Source of the DNA: CAG-791 sp963629395
GTDB taxonomy: Bacteria; Bacillota; Clostridia; Lachnospirales; Lachnospiraceae
Reading direction: 5' to 3'
Assembly: GCA_963629395.1 (NCBI GenBank)
Contig: CAVGIV010000038.1
Span: 1 to 25,595, forward strand
DNA: 25,595 nucleotides
This document shows, piece by piece, positions 14,988 to 22,693 of the stretch; the first letter of the stretch is position 1, and each line of letters opens with the position of its first letter. The position numbers and the translations under genes were made by a program. Below the pieces are notes generated by a model that searched no databases, had not been told where the DNA came from, and was given only the letters and a program-made list of their open reading frames with translations.

Positions 14988-16169
14988 TTATTCGTACTTC
15001 TCAACTACAGTGGAGCATCCCATGCCGCCGCCGATGCAGAGAGTAGCAAGACCACGCTTAGCATTACGCTGCTTCATTGCATACAGGAGTGTTGTAAGGA
15101 TACGCGCACCGGAAGCACCAACCGGATGTCCGATTGCGATAGCACCGCCGTTTACATTCAGCTTGCTAAGGTCAAAGCCAAGATCCTTGCCAACTGCAAC
15201 TGACTGTGCCGCGAATGCCTCATTTGCCTCATACAGATCGAAATCATCAATGGTAAGTCCGGTCTTAGCCAGAACCTTTCTGGTAGAAGCGACCGGTCCA
15301 ACGCCCATGATGGAAGGATCCACACCGCCAAGTGCACCTGCTGTCCAGACTGCCATCGGTGTAACGCCAAGCTCTTTGGCCTTGGACTCGCTCATAACAA
15401 CCAGTGCTGCTGCGCCGTCGTTGATGCCGGAAGCATTTGCCGCCGTTGTTACGCCATCCGGATTGATGGCACGCATCTTGGCAATGTCTGCAGCGGTCTG
15501 TCTGCCGCGAGGGCCCTCATCCGTATCAAAGATGATGGTCTCCTTCTTTTTCTTGATTTCAACCGGAACGATCTCTTCCTTGAAACGGCCGGCCTCAATT
15601 GCCTCTGCAGCCTTGGTCTGAGAATTTGCTGCAAACTCATCCAGCTCTTCTCTGGTAAGTCCCCACTGCTTCGCCACGTTGTCTGCTGTCTGAATCATGT
15701 GGTAATCATTAAATGCGTCCCACAGAGCATCATTTACCATGCAGTCAACCAGCGTTCCGTTGTTCATACGATAGCCGTAACGAGCCTTCGGCAGTGCGTA
15801 AGGAGCCATGGACATGTTCTCTGTGCCGCCGGCTACAACAACCTCAGCCTCACCAGCCTTGATCAGGCTTGCTGCCAGATTCACTGCATAAAGGCCGGAG
15901 CCGCATACTACGTTCAATGTAACTGCAGGTGTCTCAATGGGAAGTCCTGCCTTTAAAGAGCACTGTCTGGCAATATTCTGTCCCTGCGCAGCCTGGATAA
16001 CGCATCCCATGAATACCTGATCCACATCCTCCGGCTTGATTCCGGCACGCTTCACCGCTTCCTTGATTACAATAGAGCCAAGCTCTGCAGCGGGAGTTGC
16101 GGAAAGGGTTCCGCCCATCTTTCCTACTGCCGTACGGCAAGCACTAGCAATCACGATTCTGTCTGCCAT
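14988..16169 (-). CDS. thl: Acetyl-CoA acetyltransferase (thiolase), first gene of the butyrate operon
   Basis: A 393-residue type II thiolase condensing two acetyl-CoA, the first step of butyrate formation. Nucleophile Cys89 (NVVCGSGLYAVN), His348 (AIGHPVGASGAR) and Cys378 (LCIGGGMG) are present. The start at 16169 is about nine bases after GGAGG; an in-frame ATG at 16178 is too close to it. It heads the thl-crt-hbd-bcd-etfB-etfA order, directly downstream of the promoter and Rex-like site described at 16238-16302. The second thiolase at 6653-7834 is a close paralogue. Confidence 0.95.
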   Translation of the reverse strand: MADRIVIASACRTAVGKMGGTLSATPAAELGSIVIKEAVKRAGIKPEDVDQVFMGCVIQAAQGQNIARQCSLKAGLPIETPAVTLNVVCGSGLYAVNLAASLIKAGEAEVVVAGGTENMSMAPYALPKARYGYRMNNGTLVDCMVNDALWDAFNDYHMIQTADNVAKQWGLTREELDEFAANSQTKAAEAIEAGRFKEEIVPVEIKKKKETIIFDTDEGPRGRQTAADIAKMRAINPDGVTTAANASGINDGAAALVVMSESKAKELGVTPMAVWTAGALGGVDPSIMGVGPVASTRKVLAKTGLTIDDFDLYEANEAFAAQSVAVGKDLGFDLSKLNVNGGAIAIGHPVGASGARILTTLLYAMKQRNAKRGLATLCIGGGMGCSTVVEKYE

Positions 16170-16237
16170 GTCTCTCATTCCTCCAATCCAATACAACTAT
16201 TCATTTTATTAATTGGTTTTTAATTATTTGTGTGACT

Positions 16238-16255
16238 TTGTTAAATTTTTATCAC
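16238..16255. promoter_or_regulatory. Candidate Rex operator upstream of thl
   Basis: TTGTTAAATTTTTATCAC matches the Rex consensus TTGTTAA-N4-TTAACAA at 12 of 14 fixed positions. It lies just downstream of the predicted transcription start of the thl operon. It is nested inside a GTGTGA (16230-16235) ... TCACAC (16252-16257) inverted repeat. Rex senses the NADH/NAD ratio and is known to control butyrate genes in Clostridia; its action here is inferred. Confidence 0.45.
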
Positions 16256-16267
16256 ACCAGTAAGGAA

Positions 16268-16296
16268 ATTATAGCACAGCCCCTTTGCTATTTCAA
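16268..16296 (-). promoter_or_regulatory. Promoter of the butyrate operon
   Basis: On the minus strand TTGAAA (16291-16296) and a perfect TATAAT (16268-16273) are separated by exactly 17 bp, about 100 bases upstream of thl. The promoter overlaps the large palindrome 16277-16311: the -35 falls in its loop and the spacer in one arm. Confidence 0.65.
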
Positions 16297-16311
16297 CGAG
16301 CAAAGGGGCTG
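16277..16311. terminator. 13-bp palindrome after HPF that overlaps the thl promoter
   Basis: CAGCCCCTTTGCT (16277-16289) pairs perfectly with AGCAAAGGGGCTG (16299-16311), 45 bases after the HPF stop. It could terminate the HPF transcript, although on the minus strand only a weak T content follows (TATAATTT). It could also act as an operator, because the thl -35 and spacer lie within it. Confidence 0.5.
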
Positions 16312-16355
16312 TAATCATGTCATTATAGAATTTTTTTATAATTTCTATAGATCTC

Positions 16356-16886
16356 TTATAGATCCGGTTCGATCAGGCCGTAAGTTCCGCCTTTTCTCTT
16401 GTAAACCACGTTCAGCTGCTCCGTCTCCGCATTGCAGAACAGGTAGAAATCATGTCCCAGAAGCTCCATTTCCAGGCAGGCATCCTCCGGATACATCGGC
16501 TTCATGTCAAACTGCTTGCGACGGGAGATCCGAATTTCCTCCTCCGGCAGATAGTCCTGTTCAAGGAATTCCCGGCGGAAGTCATTGCCCGAATCCTGAT
16601 GCCGATCCACAATCTTATTCTTATACTTCTTGAGCTGACGCTCAATCACTTCCTCAACCAGATCAAGACTGATGTACATGTCATTGCTGACCTGCTCAGA
16701 ACGGATGATTCCGTCCCGCACCGGAATGGTTACCTCAATCCTCTGACGTTCCTTTTCTACACTTAGCGTCACACGAACCGGTGTTTCCGGTGAAAAGAAC
16801 CTGTCCAGCTTGTCCAGCTTGCTACGGATCGCATTGTCCAGTCCCGGAGTCACCTCTACATTCTTTCCCACAATCGTATACTTCAT
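16356..16886 (-). CDS. hpf: Ribosome hibernation promoting factor, long form
   Basis: A 176-residue long-form HPF/YfiA. The N-terminal S30AE domain (about 1-100) begins MKYTIVGKNVEVTPGLDNAI and includes VEKERQRIEVTIPVRDGIIR. The C-terminal dimerisation domain (about 120-176) carries IRISRRKQFDMKPMYPEDACLEM, ELLGHDFYLFCNAETEQLNV and VYKRKGGTYGLIEPDL. Long-form proteins dimerise 70S ribosomes into 100S particles in resting cells. GAAAGGGG lies upstream of the ATG. An extended -10 lies further upstream, so it is likely monocistronic. Confidence 0.95.
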   Translation of the reverse strand: MKYTIVGKNVEVTPGLDNAIRSKLDKLDRFFSPETPVRVTLSVEKERQRIEVTIPVRDGIIRSEQVSNDMYISLDLVEEVIERQLKKYKNKIVDRHQDSGNDFRREFLEQDYLPEEEIRISRRKQFDMKPMYPEDACLEMELLGHDFYLFCNAETEQLNVVYKRKGGTYGLIEPDL

Positions 16887-16946
16887 GTAAACCCCTTTCT
16901 GCCGGAATCCCTGCAGGAAACCAGCGGTTGGTTTTTTGTTGCCCTT

Positions 16947-16955
16947 ATTTTATCA
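16947..16955 (-). promoter_or_regulatory. Candidate extended -10 promoter for hpf
   Basis: TGATAAAAT on the minus strand gives a TG-extended TAAAAT about 60 bases upstream of the hpf start. No convincing -35 is seen. The remainder of 16887-17100 shows no gene. Confidence 0.35.
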
Positions 16956-17100
16956 TGTACAGCCCTGAAGTTTTCTAAAAAAAAGCTAAACATCCGCTTT
17001 TATTTCTGATTTTCGGTTTTTATCGAAGTATACTCCGTTCTTGGTTGTTTTTACGGATTACCACTATGTAATGTACGCAGAGTACGGCCTTGAAATTAAA

Positions 17101-17141
17101 CAGCAGCAGGCAGACGGCGCTTTGCCGTCTGCCTGCTGCTG
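17101..17141 (-). terminator. Strong terminator closing the deaminase/importer/kinase unit
   Basis: An 18-bp perfect stem pairs 17101-17118 (CAGCAGCAGGCAGACGGC) with 17124-17141 around a 5-base loop. On the minus strand it is followed by TTTAATTTC. It starts 36 bases after the kinase stop. Confidence 0.85.
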
Positions 17142-17177
17142 CAAATGCTTTATCCGACTTATTCATTGTGCAGCCAT

Positions 17178-17810
17178 TCAGAGCCCATTGTCTTCCTTCG
17201 GAAGGCGTGAGCGGATGTAATTCTCCATCACATCTGCAACGCGGCTTCGTCCGATCCGGGCACTGTTGAGCATCATGTCATAGTTTGCCGGATTCTTCCA
17301 GCGGTGACCCGTGTAGTACTCATAATAGTCCTTGCGATAGCGGTTGGTGCGCTTCACCTGCCGCTCTGCCTGGGCATAAGGAATTGCCAGACGGTCCTCA
17401 ATTTCATGAATGCACACATCCTCTGGCGCATCTACAAAAAAGCGGAATACATTTTTCGTATCTCCCAGAATATAATCCGCACATTTTCCGACAATGACAC
17501 AGGATTCTGTCACCGCAAGGTAACGAATGATCTCCGCCTGAAAGTTAAACAGACTTCGATCCGAAAGAAAATCCTTGTCCTGCGGAGATGGTTTCAATAT
17601 CTCCTTCGAGGTCTGGCGCAGCATTCCCTGAAACAACTGTCTGCGGACTTTCTCATTTTTTTCATAGAAGAAACTCTGTTTAATACCGCTTGTCTCCGAA
17701 GCCATATCCAGAATTTCATTCTCGTAGCAGGCAATTCCAAACCGTCTTGCCAGCTCCACCCCGGCAGATTTGCCACCGCTTCCGTAACTTCTAGCAATCG
17801 TAATAACCAT
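17178..17810 (-). CDS. Cytidylate kinase-like family protein
   Basis: A 210-residue P-loop protein resembling the cytidylate-kinase-like family (PF13189). It begins MVITIARSYGSGGKSAGVEL with the loop GSGGKS (about 10-15), followed by ENEILDMASETSG and a C-terminal half rich in Arg and Tyr with VKRTNRYRKDYYEYYTGHRW. The start at 17810 follows AAAGGGGAAAT; the longer upstream frame runs through hairpin DNA. The substrate of this family is mostly unknown, and true CMP kinase activity is not assured. It is the last gene before the terminator in the CodA/Urt locus, so a link to pyrimidine salvage is tempting but unproven. Its final codons and TGA (NGL-stop) lie within a copy of the dispersed repeat end. 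Confidence 0.8.
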   Translation of the reverse strand: MVITIARSYGSGGKSAGVELARRFGIACYENEILDMASETSGIKQSFFYEKNEKVRRQLFQGMLRQTSKEILKPSPQDKDFLSDRSLFNFQAEIIRYLAVTESCVIVGKCADYILGDTKNVFRFFVDAPEDVCIHEIEDRLAIPYAQAERQVKRTNRYRKDYYEYYTGHRWKNPANYDMMLNSARIGRSRVADVMENYIRSRLPKEDNGL

Positions 17811-17830
17811 ATTTCCCCTTTCTGAGTGCC

Positions 17831-17925
17831 GCATCGGAGAAAGCCGCGCAGGCGGTTTCTCCGATGCGAGAGTGGATGCTGCAAGCATCCACTCTAAGCA
17901 GGAGGAATTGCCATCAGGCAATTCC
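17831..17925. other. Array of three consecutive perfect or near-perfect hairpins
   Basis: Between urtE and the kinase gene are three stems in a row. GCATCGGAGAAA pairs at 17831-17842/17856-17867. AGAGTGGATGCT pairs perfectly at 17869-17880/17884-17895 with a GCA loop. GGAATTGCC pairs perfectly at 17904-17912/17917-17925 with an ATCA loop. None has a T tract on the minus strand. No coding role. Candidates are a multi-hairpin repeat unit, an mRNA stabiliser, or a processed small RNA. Confidence 0.6.
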
Positions 17926-17932
17926 GAGTGCG

Positions 17933-18631
17933 CTATACCGACAGATACTTCCGCACCAGCTCTTCATCCAGCTCCTCCATCCGCCCGGAGGCCACCACAG
18001 TTCCCTTCTGCAGAATCACAAACTTCTCCGCGAGCCTTCTGGCAAACTTCAGATTCTGTTCCACCACGGCAATGGTAATCCCTGTTTCTTCCGCAATCTT
18101 ACGCAGCGTATCTGCAATCTCCATAACCACGTTTGGCTGAATACCCTCTGTCGGCTCGTCCAAAAGAATCATCCGCGGCTCGCCCATAAGGCATCTCGCC
18201 AGCGCCAGCTGCTGCTGGAGTCCTCCCGACAACACACCGCCGTTTCGCTCCATATGCACCTTCAGCGCCGGAAAATACCCCAGAACCCATTCCTTTCTGG
18301 CAGATGCATCCACCGATGGATGCCCCATTGCGCCCAGCTCCAGATTCTCATTCACTGTCAGATACGGGATAATCTCTCTTCCCTGCGGAACATATCCAAG
18401 TCCTGCCTGAGACCGGCGGAAGGTTTTGACCTTTGTAATATTCTCTCCGTCAAAACGGATCTCTCCGGAGCTCACCGGCAGAATTCCCATGCAGCTTTTG
18501 AGAAAGGTTGTCTTTCCTACGCCGTTTCTCCCCAGGATTGCCATTCTCTCGCCGTCTTCTATGGTCATCGAAAGATCCTGAATTACCCGGCTCTTCCCAT
18601 AAGACACATTGACCTTAACTGCTTCAAACAT
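17933..18631 (-). CDS. urtE: Urt-type ABC importer ATPase (UrtE-like)
   Basis: A 232-residue ATPase of the branched-chain amino acid/amide (HAAT) class. The Walker A is LGRNGVGKTT (about 34-43), a form characteristic of UrtE. GLGYVPQGREIIPYLTVNEN is followed by signature LSGGLQQQLALARCL, Walker B MILLDEPTEGIQPNVV, and the switch His replaced by Gln in VVEQN, as is normal for this subunit. It pairs with UrtD. It starts 76 bases after urtD, with a repeat copy in the gap, behind GAAAGGAAGAGAAG. Confidence 0.88.
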   Translation of the reverse strand: MFEAVKVNVSYGKSRVIQDLSMTIEDGERMAILGRNGVGKTTFLKSCMGILPVSSGEIRFDGENITKVKTFRRSQAGLGYVPQGREIIPYLTVNENLELGAMGHPSVDASARKEWVLGYFPALKVHMERNGGVLSGGLQQQLALARCLMGEPRMILLDEPTEGIQPNVVMEIADTLRKIAEETGITIAVVEQNLKFARRLAEKFVILQKGTVVASGRMEELDEELVRKYLSV

Positions 18632-18683
18632 GTTCTTCTCTTCCTTTCGCAGCGCAGCTGCAGCCCCTTCATAACTGTTCGGG

Positions 18684-18719
18684 GCCCATTCGCAAAATCG
18701 CTGCTGCTCAGCTTTCCTT
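18684..18719. repeat. Partial repeat copy B overlapping the urtD stop
   Basis: The 36 bases match 13845-13880 at 34 positions, including an identical run GCCCATTCGCAAAATCGCTG. The urtD stop TGA (18708-18710) and its last codons (KES) lie inside the repeat. The adjacent 18671-18683 resembles the GTAACCATTCAGA end of copy A. Only the left end is present. Confidence 0.7.
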
Positions 18720-19460
18720 CAGATACACCGCAACAACCTCCGGGTTTTCGGTGATCTCATCCATGGTTCCTTCCGCAAGGACCTTTCCATAATTAAGGAC
18801 TGTCACATACTCTGCCACCTGCCGGACAAAATCCATGTCATGCTCCACCACGATCAGTGTATGACGGCCCTTCATGCGCTTAATCATTTCACCGGTTTTA
18901 TAGGTCTCTGTTGCTGTCATACCGGCCGTCGGCTCATCCAGAATGATGAGCCTTGGATCCTGTGCAATCACCATGCCGATCTCCAGCCACTGCCTCTGTC
19001 CGTGTGACAAATCACAGGCCATAAAATCCGCATAATCCTCCAGATCAATCTGCTGCAGAATCTCCCTCGTCTTGTCCGAGAAAGCAGTGTTTCGGCGGAA
19101 CAGAAGACACCTGACAAGAGACGAATATCCGTTCATGGCAATTTCGATATTCTCCCGCACCGTCATATTGTCAAAGACATTCGGTCCCTGGAACTTGCGT
19201 CCGATGTGATACCGGCCGGTAATCTCTGTTGTTGTTTTGCCGGTGATGTCGGTACCATCGTACACAATGCGGCCGTGTGTCGGCGTCGTCTTTCCGGTTA
19301 CCAGATCCATAAACGTCGTCTTGCCGGCGCCGTTGGGGCCGATGATCACACGAAGCTCACCGTCATAAATCTTCATATTGACATCCGTCAGCGCCTGGAA
19401 TCCATTGAATTCCACCGAGAGCTTCTGAATATCCAGGAGTACCTTTTTCTCATCACTCAT
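18708..19460 (-). CDS. urtD: Urt-type ABC importer ATPase (UrtD-like)
   Basis: A 250-residue ATPase. The Walker A is IGPNGAGKTTFMDLVTGKT, followed by the UrtD-like YHIGRKFQGPNVFDNMTV. The signature LSHGQRQWLEIGMVIAQDP is the UrtD variant, and the Walker B is LIILDEPTAGMT with VVEHDMDFV. The start at 19460 overlaps the urtC stop (ATGAGTGA) behind AAGGAGG. The overall pattern fits UrtD much better than LivG. The C-terminal KES-stop is supplied by dispersed-repeat DNA. Confidence 0.9.
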   Translation of the reverse strand: MSDEKKVLLDIQKLSVEFNGFQALTDVNMKIYDGELRVIIGPNGAGKTTFMDLVTGKTTPTHGRIVYDGTDITGKTTTEITGRYHIGRKFQGPNVFDNMTVRENIEIAMNGYSSLVRCLLFRRNTAFSDKTREILQQIDLEDYADFMACDLSHGQRQWLEIGMVIAQDPRLIILDEPTAGMTATETYKTGEMIKRMKGRHTLIVVEHDMDFVRQVAEYVTVLNYGKVLAEGTMDEITENPEVVAVYLKES

Positions 19461-20535
19461 GTTCGGCCTCCTTCTGCAGCAGGACTTCCTTGCGTCTGGC
19501 ATCCCTTGCCTTCTGCTGATATTGAATCAATTCGCCGATAATGCCCTTCGGAATCAGGAATACTATAAGCAAAATAATAATTCCCAGCACCAGCTTCCAG
19601 TACTGCGCAAAATCAGTCGAAATCCCGGAGAACACATTGTTCAGTATGGTTTCTGCCACCTGCAGAACCAGCGTTCCCACCATAGCACCGGTCAGATTGC
19701 CTCTTCCGCCGACAGCAACCCATACAAGAACTGTTGTTGAAAGCGTAATCCCAACTGCGGAGGAGTTGATGCTTCCCTGCGTCCTGGCGTACAGCACGCC
19801 GCCAAGTCCCGCAATCATGCCGGATACCGCGTAGATCAGGAGCTTGAACTCCGACACCTTAAATCCGAGGAAGGTCAGTCTCGCTTCGTTTTCCCGAACA
19901 GCCTGCAGGACCTTGCCGAGTCTCGAATTGGTCAGTGCCAGGCACAGAAGATAAATACCAATCAGAAAAGCCAGTACTACAAAATAAAACTGCTGATCCG
20001 TGAAATGCCTCGCAGAATCATTGGAGATCACGGTACGTGACACCAGAGAAATACCGCTGTTGCCATGGGTGTACTTACTCTGATTGATGACAAAGAGCTC
20101 CGCAACGCCCGACAATGCCATCGTGATCAGTGAAAAGAAGACGCCCTGAATTTTGCCGGTGAACATAAAAAATCCTATGATCAGTGACAAAATACCCGGC
20201 ACCAGAAGTGCCATGATAAACGCACCAATCGAAGAAGACAGCGGTGCAAGAAACCACGGAAGCGTCTCGAATTCCATCCAGTCAGCACCGTTGCAGTAGG
20301 CACTGCAGATACCGACCATATATCCGCCGGCTCCGAACAGAAGGCTATGCCCCATGCTCATCAGTCCCGTGTATCCCCACAGAAGGTCCAGCGAGAGTGC
20401 GAAGATCATGTAAGCCATAATCCCCGTCATAACGTATACCCAGTACTTTCCGGAAAAGAGCGGAAACAGCAGCAAAAAGACGAGAAGTCCCGCATCGATT
20501 AACCGGTTTACCGGGAGCTTTTGCAGCAATTTCAT
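19453..20535 (-). CDS. urtC: Urt-type ABC importer permease (UrtC-like)
   Basis: A 360-residue polytopic permease of the LivM/UrtC family. Hydrophobic segments start at about residue 13. The family segment ALSLDLLWGYTGLMSMGHSLLFGAGGYMVG is at about 46-75; FFSLITMALSGVAELFVINQ, KYTHGNSGISL and the C-terminal VWVAVGGRGNLTGAMVGTLV match UrtC-type permeases. The C-terminal tail is charged (QQKARDARRKEVLLQKEAEHE) and overlaps urtD. Its ribosome site AAGGAAAGGAGG is encoded by the last codons of urtB (PKERR-stop). Confidence 0.9.
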   Translation of the reverse strand: MKLLQKLPVNRLIDAGLLVFLLLFPLFSGKYWVYVMTGIMAYMIFALSLDLLWGYTGLMSMGHSLLFGAGGYMVGICSAYCNGADWMEFETLPWFLAPLSSSIGAFIMALLVPGILSLIIGFFMFTGKIQGVFFSLITMALSGVAELFVINQSKYTHGNSGISLVSRTVISNDSARHFTDQQFYFVVLAFLIGIYLLCLALTNSRLGKVLQAVRENEARLTFLGFKVSEFKLLIYAVSGMIAGLGGVLYARTQGSINSSAVGITLSTTVLVWVAVGGRGNLTGAMVGTLVLQVAETILNNVFSGISTDFAQYWKLVLGIIILLIVFLIPKGIIGELIQYQQKARDARRKEVLLQKEAEHE

Positions 20536-20538
20536 AGC

Positions 20539-21408
20539 TTACCTCCTTTCCTTCGGTGTAAAGAGTCCTTCCGGCTTCAGACGGACCACAACAATAACGA
20601 ACAAAAGCACAATAATCTGCGCGGTGACCGAATCCGAGAAACCGCTGATTCCGGAGATTGCCTCCTGAATGATGAAGGACGATGCCACAGTTCCCGCAAG
20701 AGAGGAAACACCTCCCATAACTACGTTCATAAACGTATTGGTCAGCCAGCTGTCACCAAGTGTATAGGTAACTGCAGAAAGCGGCGCGATGGCTGCACCG
20801 GCAAGACCGGCCAGTCCCATTCCATGGGAAAAGGTGATGGTATCTACCTTTCTCGTATCGATACCAAGACACTCCGTCATCGTCCGGTTCTGGGTGGTGG
20901 ACCGTATTTTGCGTCCCATGCTCGTTTTATTGATAAAGAGCACCGTTCCCACCAGTGCCACAACCGCAACTGCACTGATAATCAAGCGATACGCTTCCAC
21001 ATAGAACGGTCCGATGTACAACACCGTGCTGATGGGATAGGAAACCTGCTTGTAGCTCTTGCCGAAAAGGATGAGCGCCAGCTGATTCAGAATAATTGAA
21101 ATCGCATAGGTCGCCAGGAGCGTCTCCGCCATCTTGCCATAGAAATGGCAGATGACAGTTTTCTCAATGACAACGCCCAGAAGAAAGCTGATGGCATATG
21201 CCAAAAGCAGTGTCAAAGCGAAGGGAATTCCCAGCACCTGATACAGGTAGTAGCAGATATACGCACCCAGCATCAGCATGGAGGTATGCGCCAGATTCAC
21301 CACCTTCATGTATCCCATGATGATCACCAGTCCGAGACTGGTCAGCAAAAGGATAAAGGAGCTGCTGATGCCGGAAATCAAAAGCTGACCGAACAGTTCA
21401 GCGTTCAT
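20539..21408 (-). CDS. urtB: Urt-type ABC importer permease (UrtB-like)
   Basis: A 289-residue LivH/UrtB-family permease. The diagnostic pieces are TSLGLVIIMGYMKVVNLAHT near residue 22, the cytoplasmic loop with STTQNRTMTECLGIDTRKVD near 190, and FSHGMGLAGLAGAAIAPLS. The TQNR..A/T..LGI loop is typical of UrtB. I chose 21408 because GGGAGGTGTTT precedes it; an earlier in-frame ATG at 21423 has no site. Only about a dozen bases separate it from the urtA stop. Confidence 0.9.
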   Translation of the reverse strand: MNAELFGQLLISGISSSFILLLTSLGLVIIMGYMKVVNLAHTSMLMLGAYICYYLYQVLGIPFALTLLLAYAISFLLGVVIEKTVICHFYGKMAETLLATYAISIILNQLALILFGKSYKQVSYPISTVLYIGPFYVEAYRLIISAVAVVALVGTVLFINKTSMGRKIRSTTQNRTMTECLGIDTRKVDTITFSHGMGLAGLAGAAIAPLSAVTYTLGDSWLTNTFMNVVMGGVSSLAGTVASSFIIQEAISGISGFSDSVTAQIIVLLFVIVVVRLKPEGLFTPKERR

Positions 21409-21419
21409 AAACACCTCCC

Positions 21420-22637
21420 TCACTCTACCGGGATGGGATTGATGGCTTCATCCGATTCATATACAACGGCAATGGAACCATCCGCCTGCACCTGACCGAT
21501 TCTGGCCTTTACAGAGATGTGATGGGTTTCCGGATCCACCTTGATGGTTCCCTGCGGAGCATCAAATTCCAGGTTATCGAAATTGCTGAGAATATTGGCG
21601 GTTGTGATATCGTCGCCGCACTTCTCCAGCGACAGAGCCAGGAGCTTCACTGCGTCATAGGTTGCTTCGCCGACAGCCGTTACAGACTTTGCCTTATCCT
21701 CACCGAACTTCTCGCCGTATGCCTCCAAAAACTTCTTGTTCGCATCCGAATCAATGGAGTTAAAGTAGTTTACCGATGCATAGGTTCCGACGGCCGCTTC
21801 GCCCAGTGCTGTAGAGAAGGACTCATCCATGATAAAGGATGCGATGGTGTACTTGTCAGAGAGTCCTGCTGCTGCAAACTGTGTGTAGAAGGAGGTGCCG
21901 GAATCGCCGTTGAGGTTCGCGTAGATTACGCAGCCCTCATCGCCGCAGGCACTCTTGATCTTGGTCAGAATATCGGAGAACTGTGTGGTGTCAGAGGGAA
22001 CCAGTTCGTCACCGACGATGGTGCCGCCGAGCTCTTCAATGGCTGCCTTCGCCTGCTTGTTGATGCCGGAGGCGTAGGTGGTGTCCGTTCCGATCAGGTA
22101 GAAATTGTGGGAAACATTCTCATACAGCCACGGAACAAACAGATCTCCCTGCTGATTCGGAACCGCTCCGGTATACACCACGTGATCATTGGGCTCCTCA
22201 CCTTCGTAGAAGGTCGGATAAATCAGCGGGATATCATTCTCATCCACCACCGGCTCCATTGCAACGCGGGCCGAGGACATATACGGTCCCACAATCGCTG
22301 TCACCTCATCCTGCATGATCAGCTCTCTTGTTACCTTTACGGCTGTATCAGCATCGGATGCATAATCCTTCACAACATATTCCAGCTGCTTGCCGTTTAC
22401 GCCGCCGTCAGCATTGATCTCATCGATGGCCAGCTGCGCACAGTTGGTCATGCTCTCCTCGGTGATTGCCGTTGCACCGGTCAGTGAGAACACACCACCA
22501 ATCTTGATGGTGTCCGCAGAAGATGTGCCATCACCGCCTGCTCCGCATCCTGCCAAGGCTCCGGACCCTAAAAGCGCCGCTGCTGCGATCGCGGTTATTC
22601 TCGTTGTCATTGATGTTCCTTTTGCTGTCTTTTTCAT
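21420..22637 (-). CDS. urtA: Urt-type ABC importer substrate-binding lipoprotein (UrtA-like)
   Basis: A 405-residue binding protein with a lipoprotein signal (hydrophobic 12-29, lipobox LAGC, Cys31). The mature part begins IKIGGVFSLTGATAITEESM and continues with AQLAIDEINADGGVNGK, TAIVGPYMSSARVAMEPV, YPTFYEGEEPND, VYTGAVPNQQ and YANLNGDSGTSF. The YEG, TGA-PNQQ and LNGDS patterns are those of UrtA/AmiC/FmdD-like proteins rather than LivK. The ligand could be urea, a short amide, or a small ureido or pyrimidine-like compound delivered to the deaminases. AAGGAGGAG precedes the ATG at 22637. Confidence 0.87.
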   Translation of the reverse strand: MKKTAKGTSMTTRITAIAAAALLGSGALAGCGAGGDGTSSADTIKIGGVFSLTGATAITEESMTNCAQLAIDEINADGGVNGKQLEYVVKDYASDADTAVKVTRELIMQDEVTAIVGPYMSSARVAMEPVVDENDIPLIYPTFYEGEEPNDHVVYTGAVPNQQGDLFVPWLYENVSHNFYLIGTDTTYASGINKQAKAAIEELGGTIVGDELVPSDTTQFSDILTKIKSACGDEGCVIYANLNGDSGTSFYTQFAAAGLSDKYTIASFIMDESFSTALGEAAVGTYASVNYFNSIDSDANKKFLEAYGEKFGEDKAKSVTAVGEATYDAVKLLALSLEKCGDDITTANILSNFDNLEFDAPQGTIKVDPETHHISVKARIGQVQADGSIAVVYESDEAINPIPVE

Positions 22638-22693
22638 AAAACTCCTCCTTCTGCCGCAGCCGCGGCCTATAAACAACGCTTTCAGGCAACTAT

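Noticed and set aside
17933..22637. Branched-chain amino acid (LivKHMGF) importer
   Set aside because: The family is the same superfamily, but the LSHGQRQWLEIGM, GRNGVGKTT, YEG, LNGDS and TQNR motifs fit the Urt/amide branch better.
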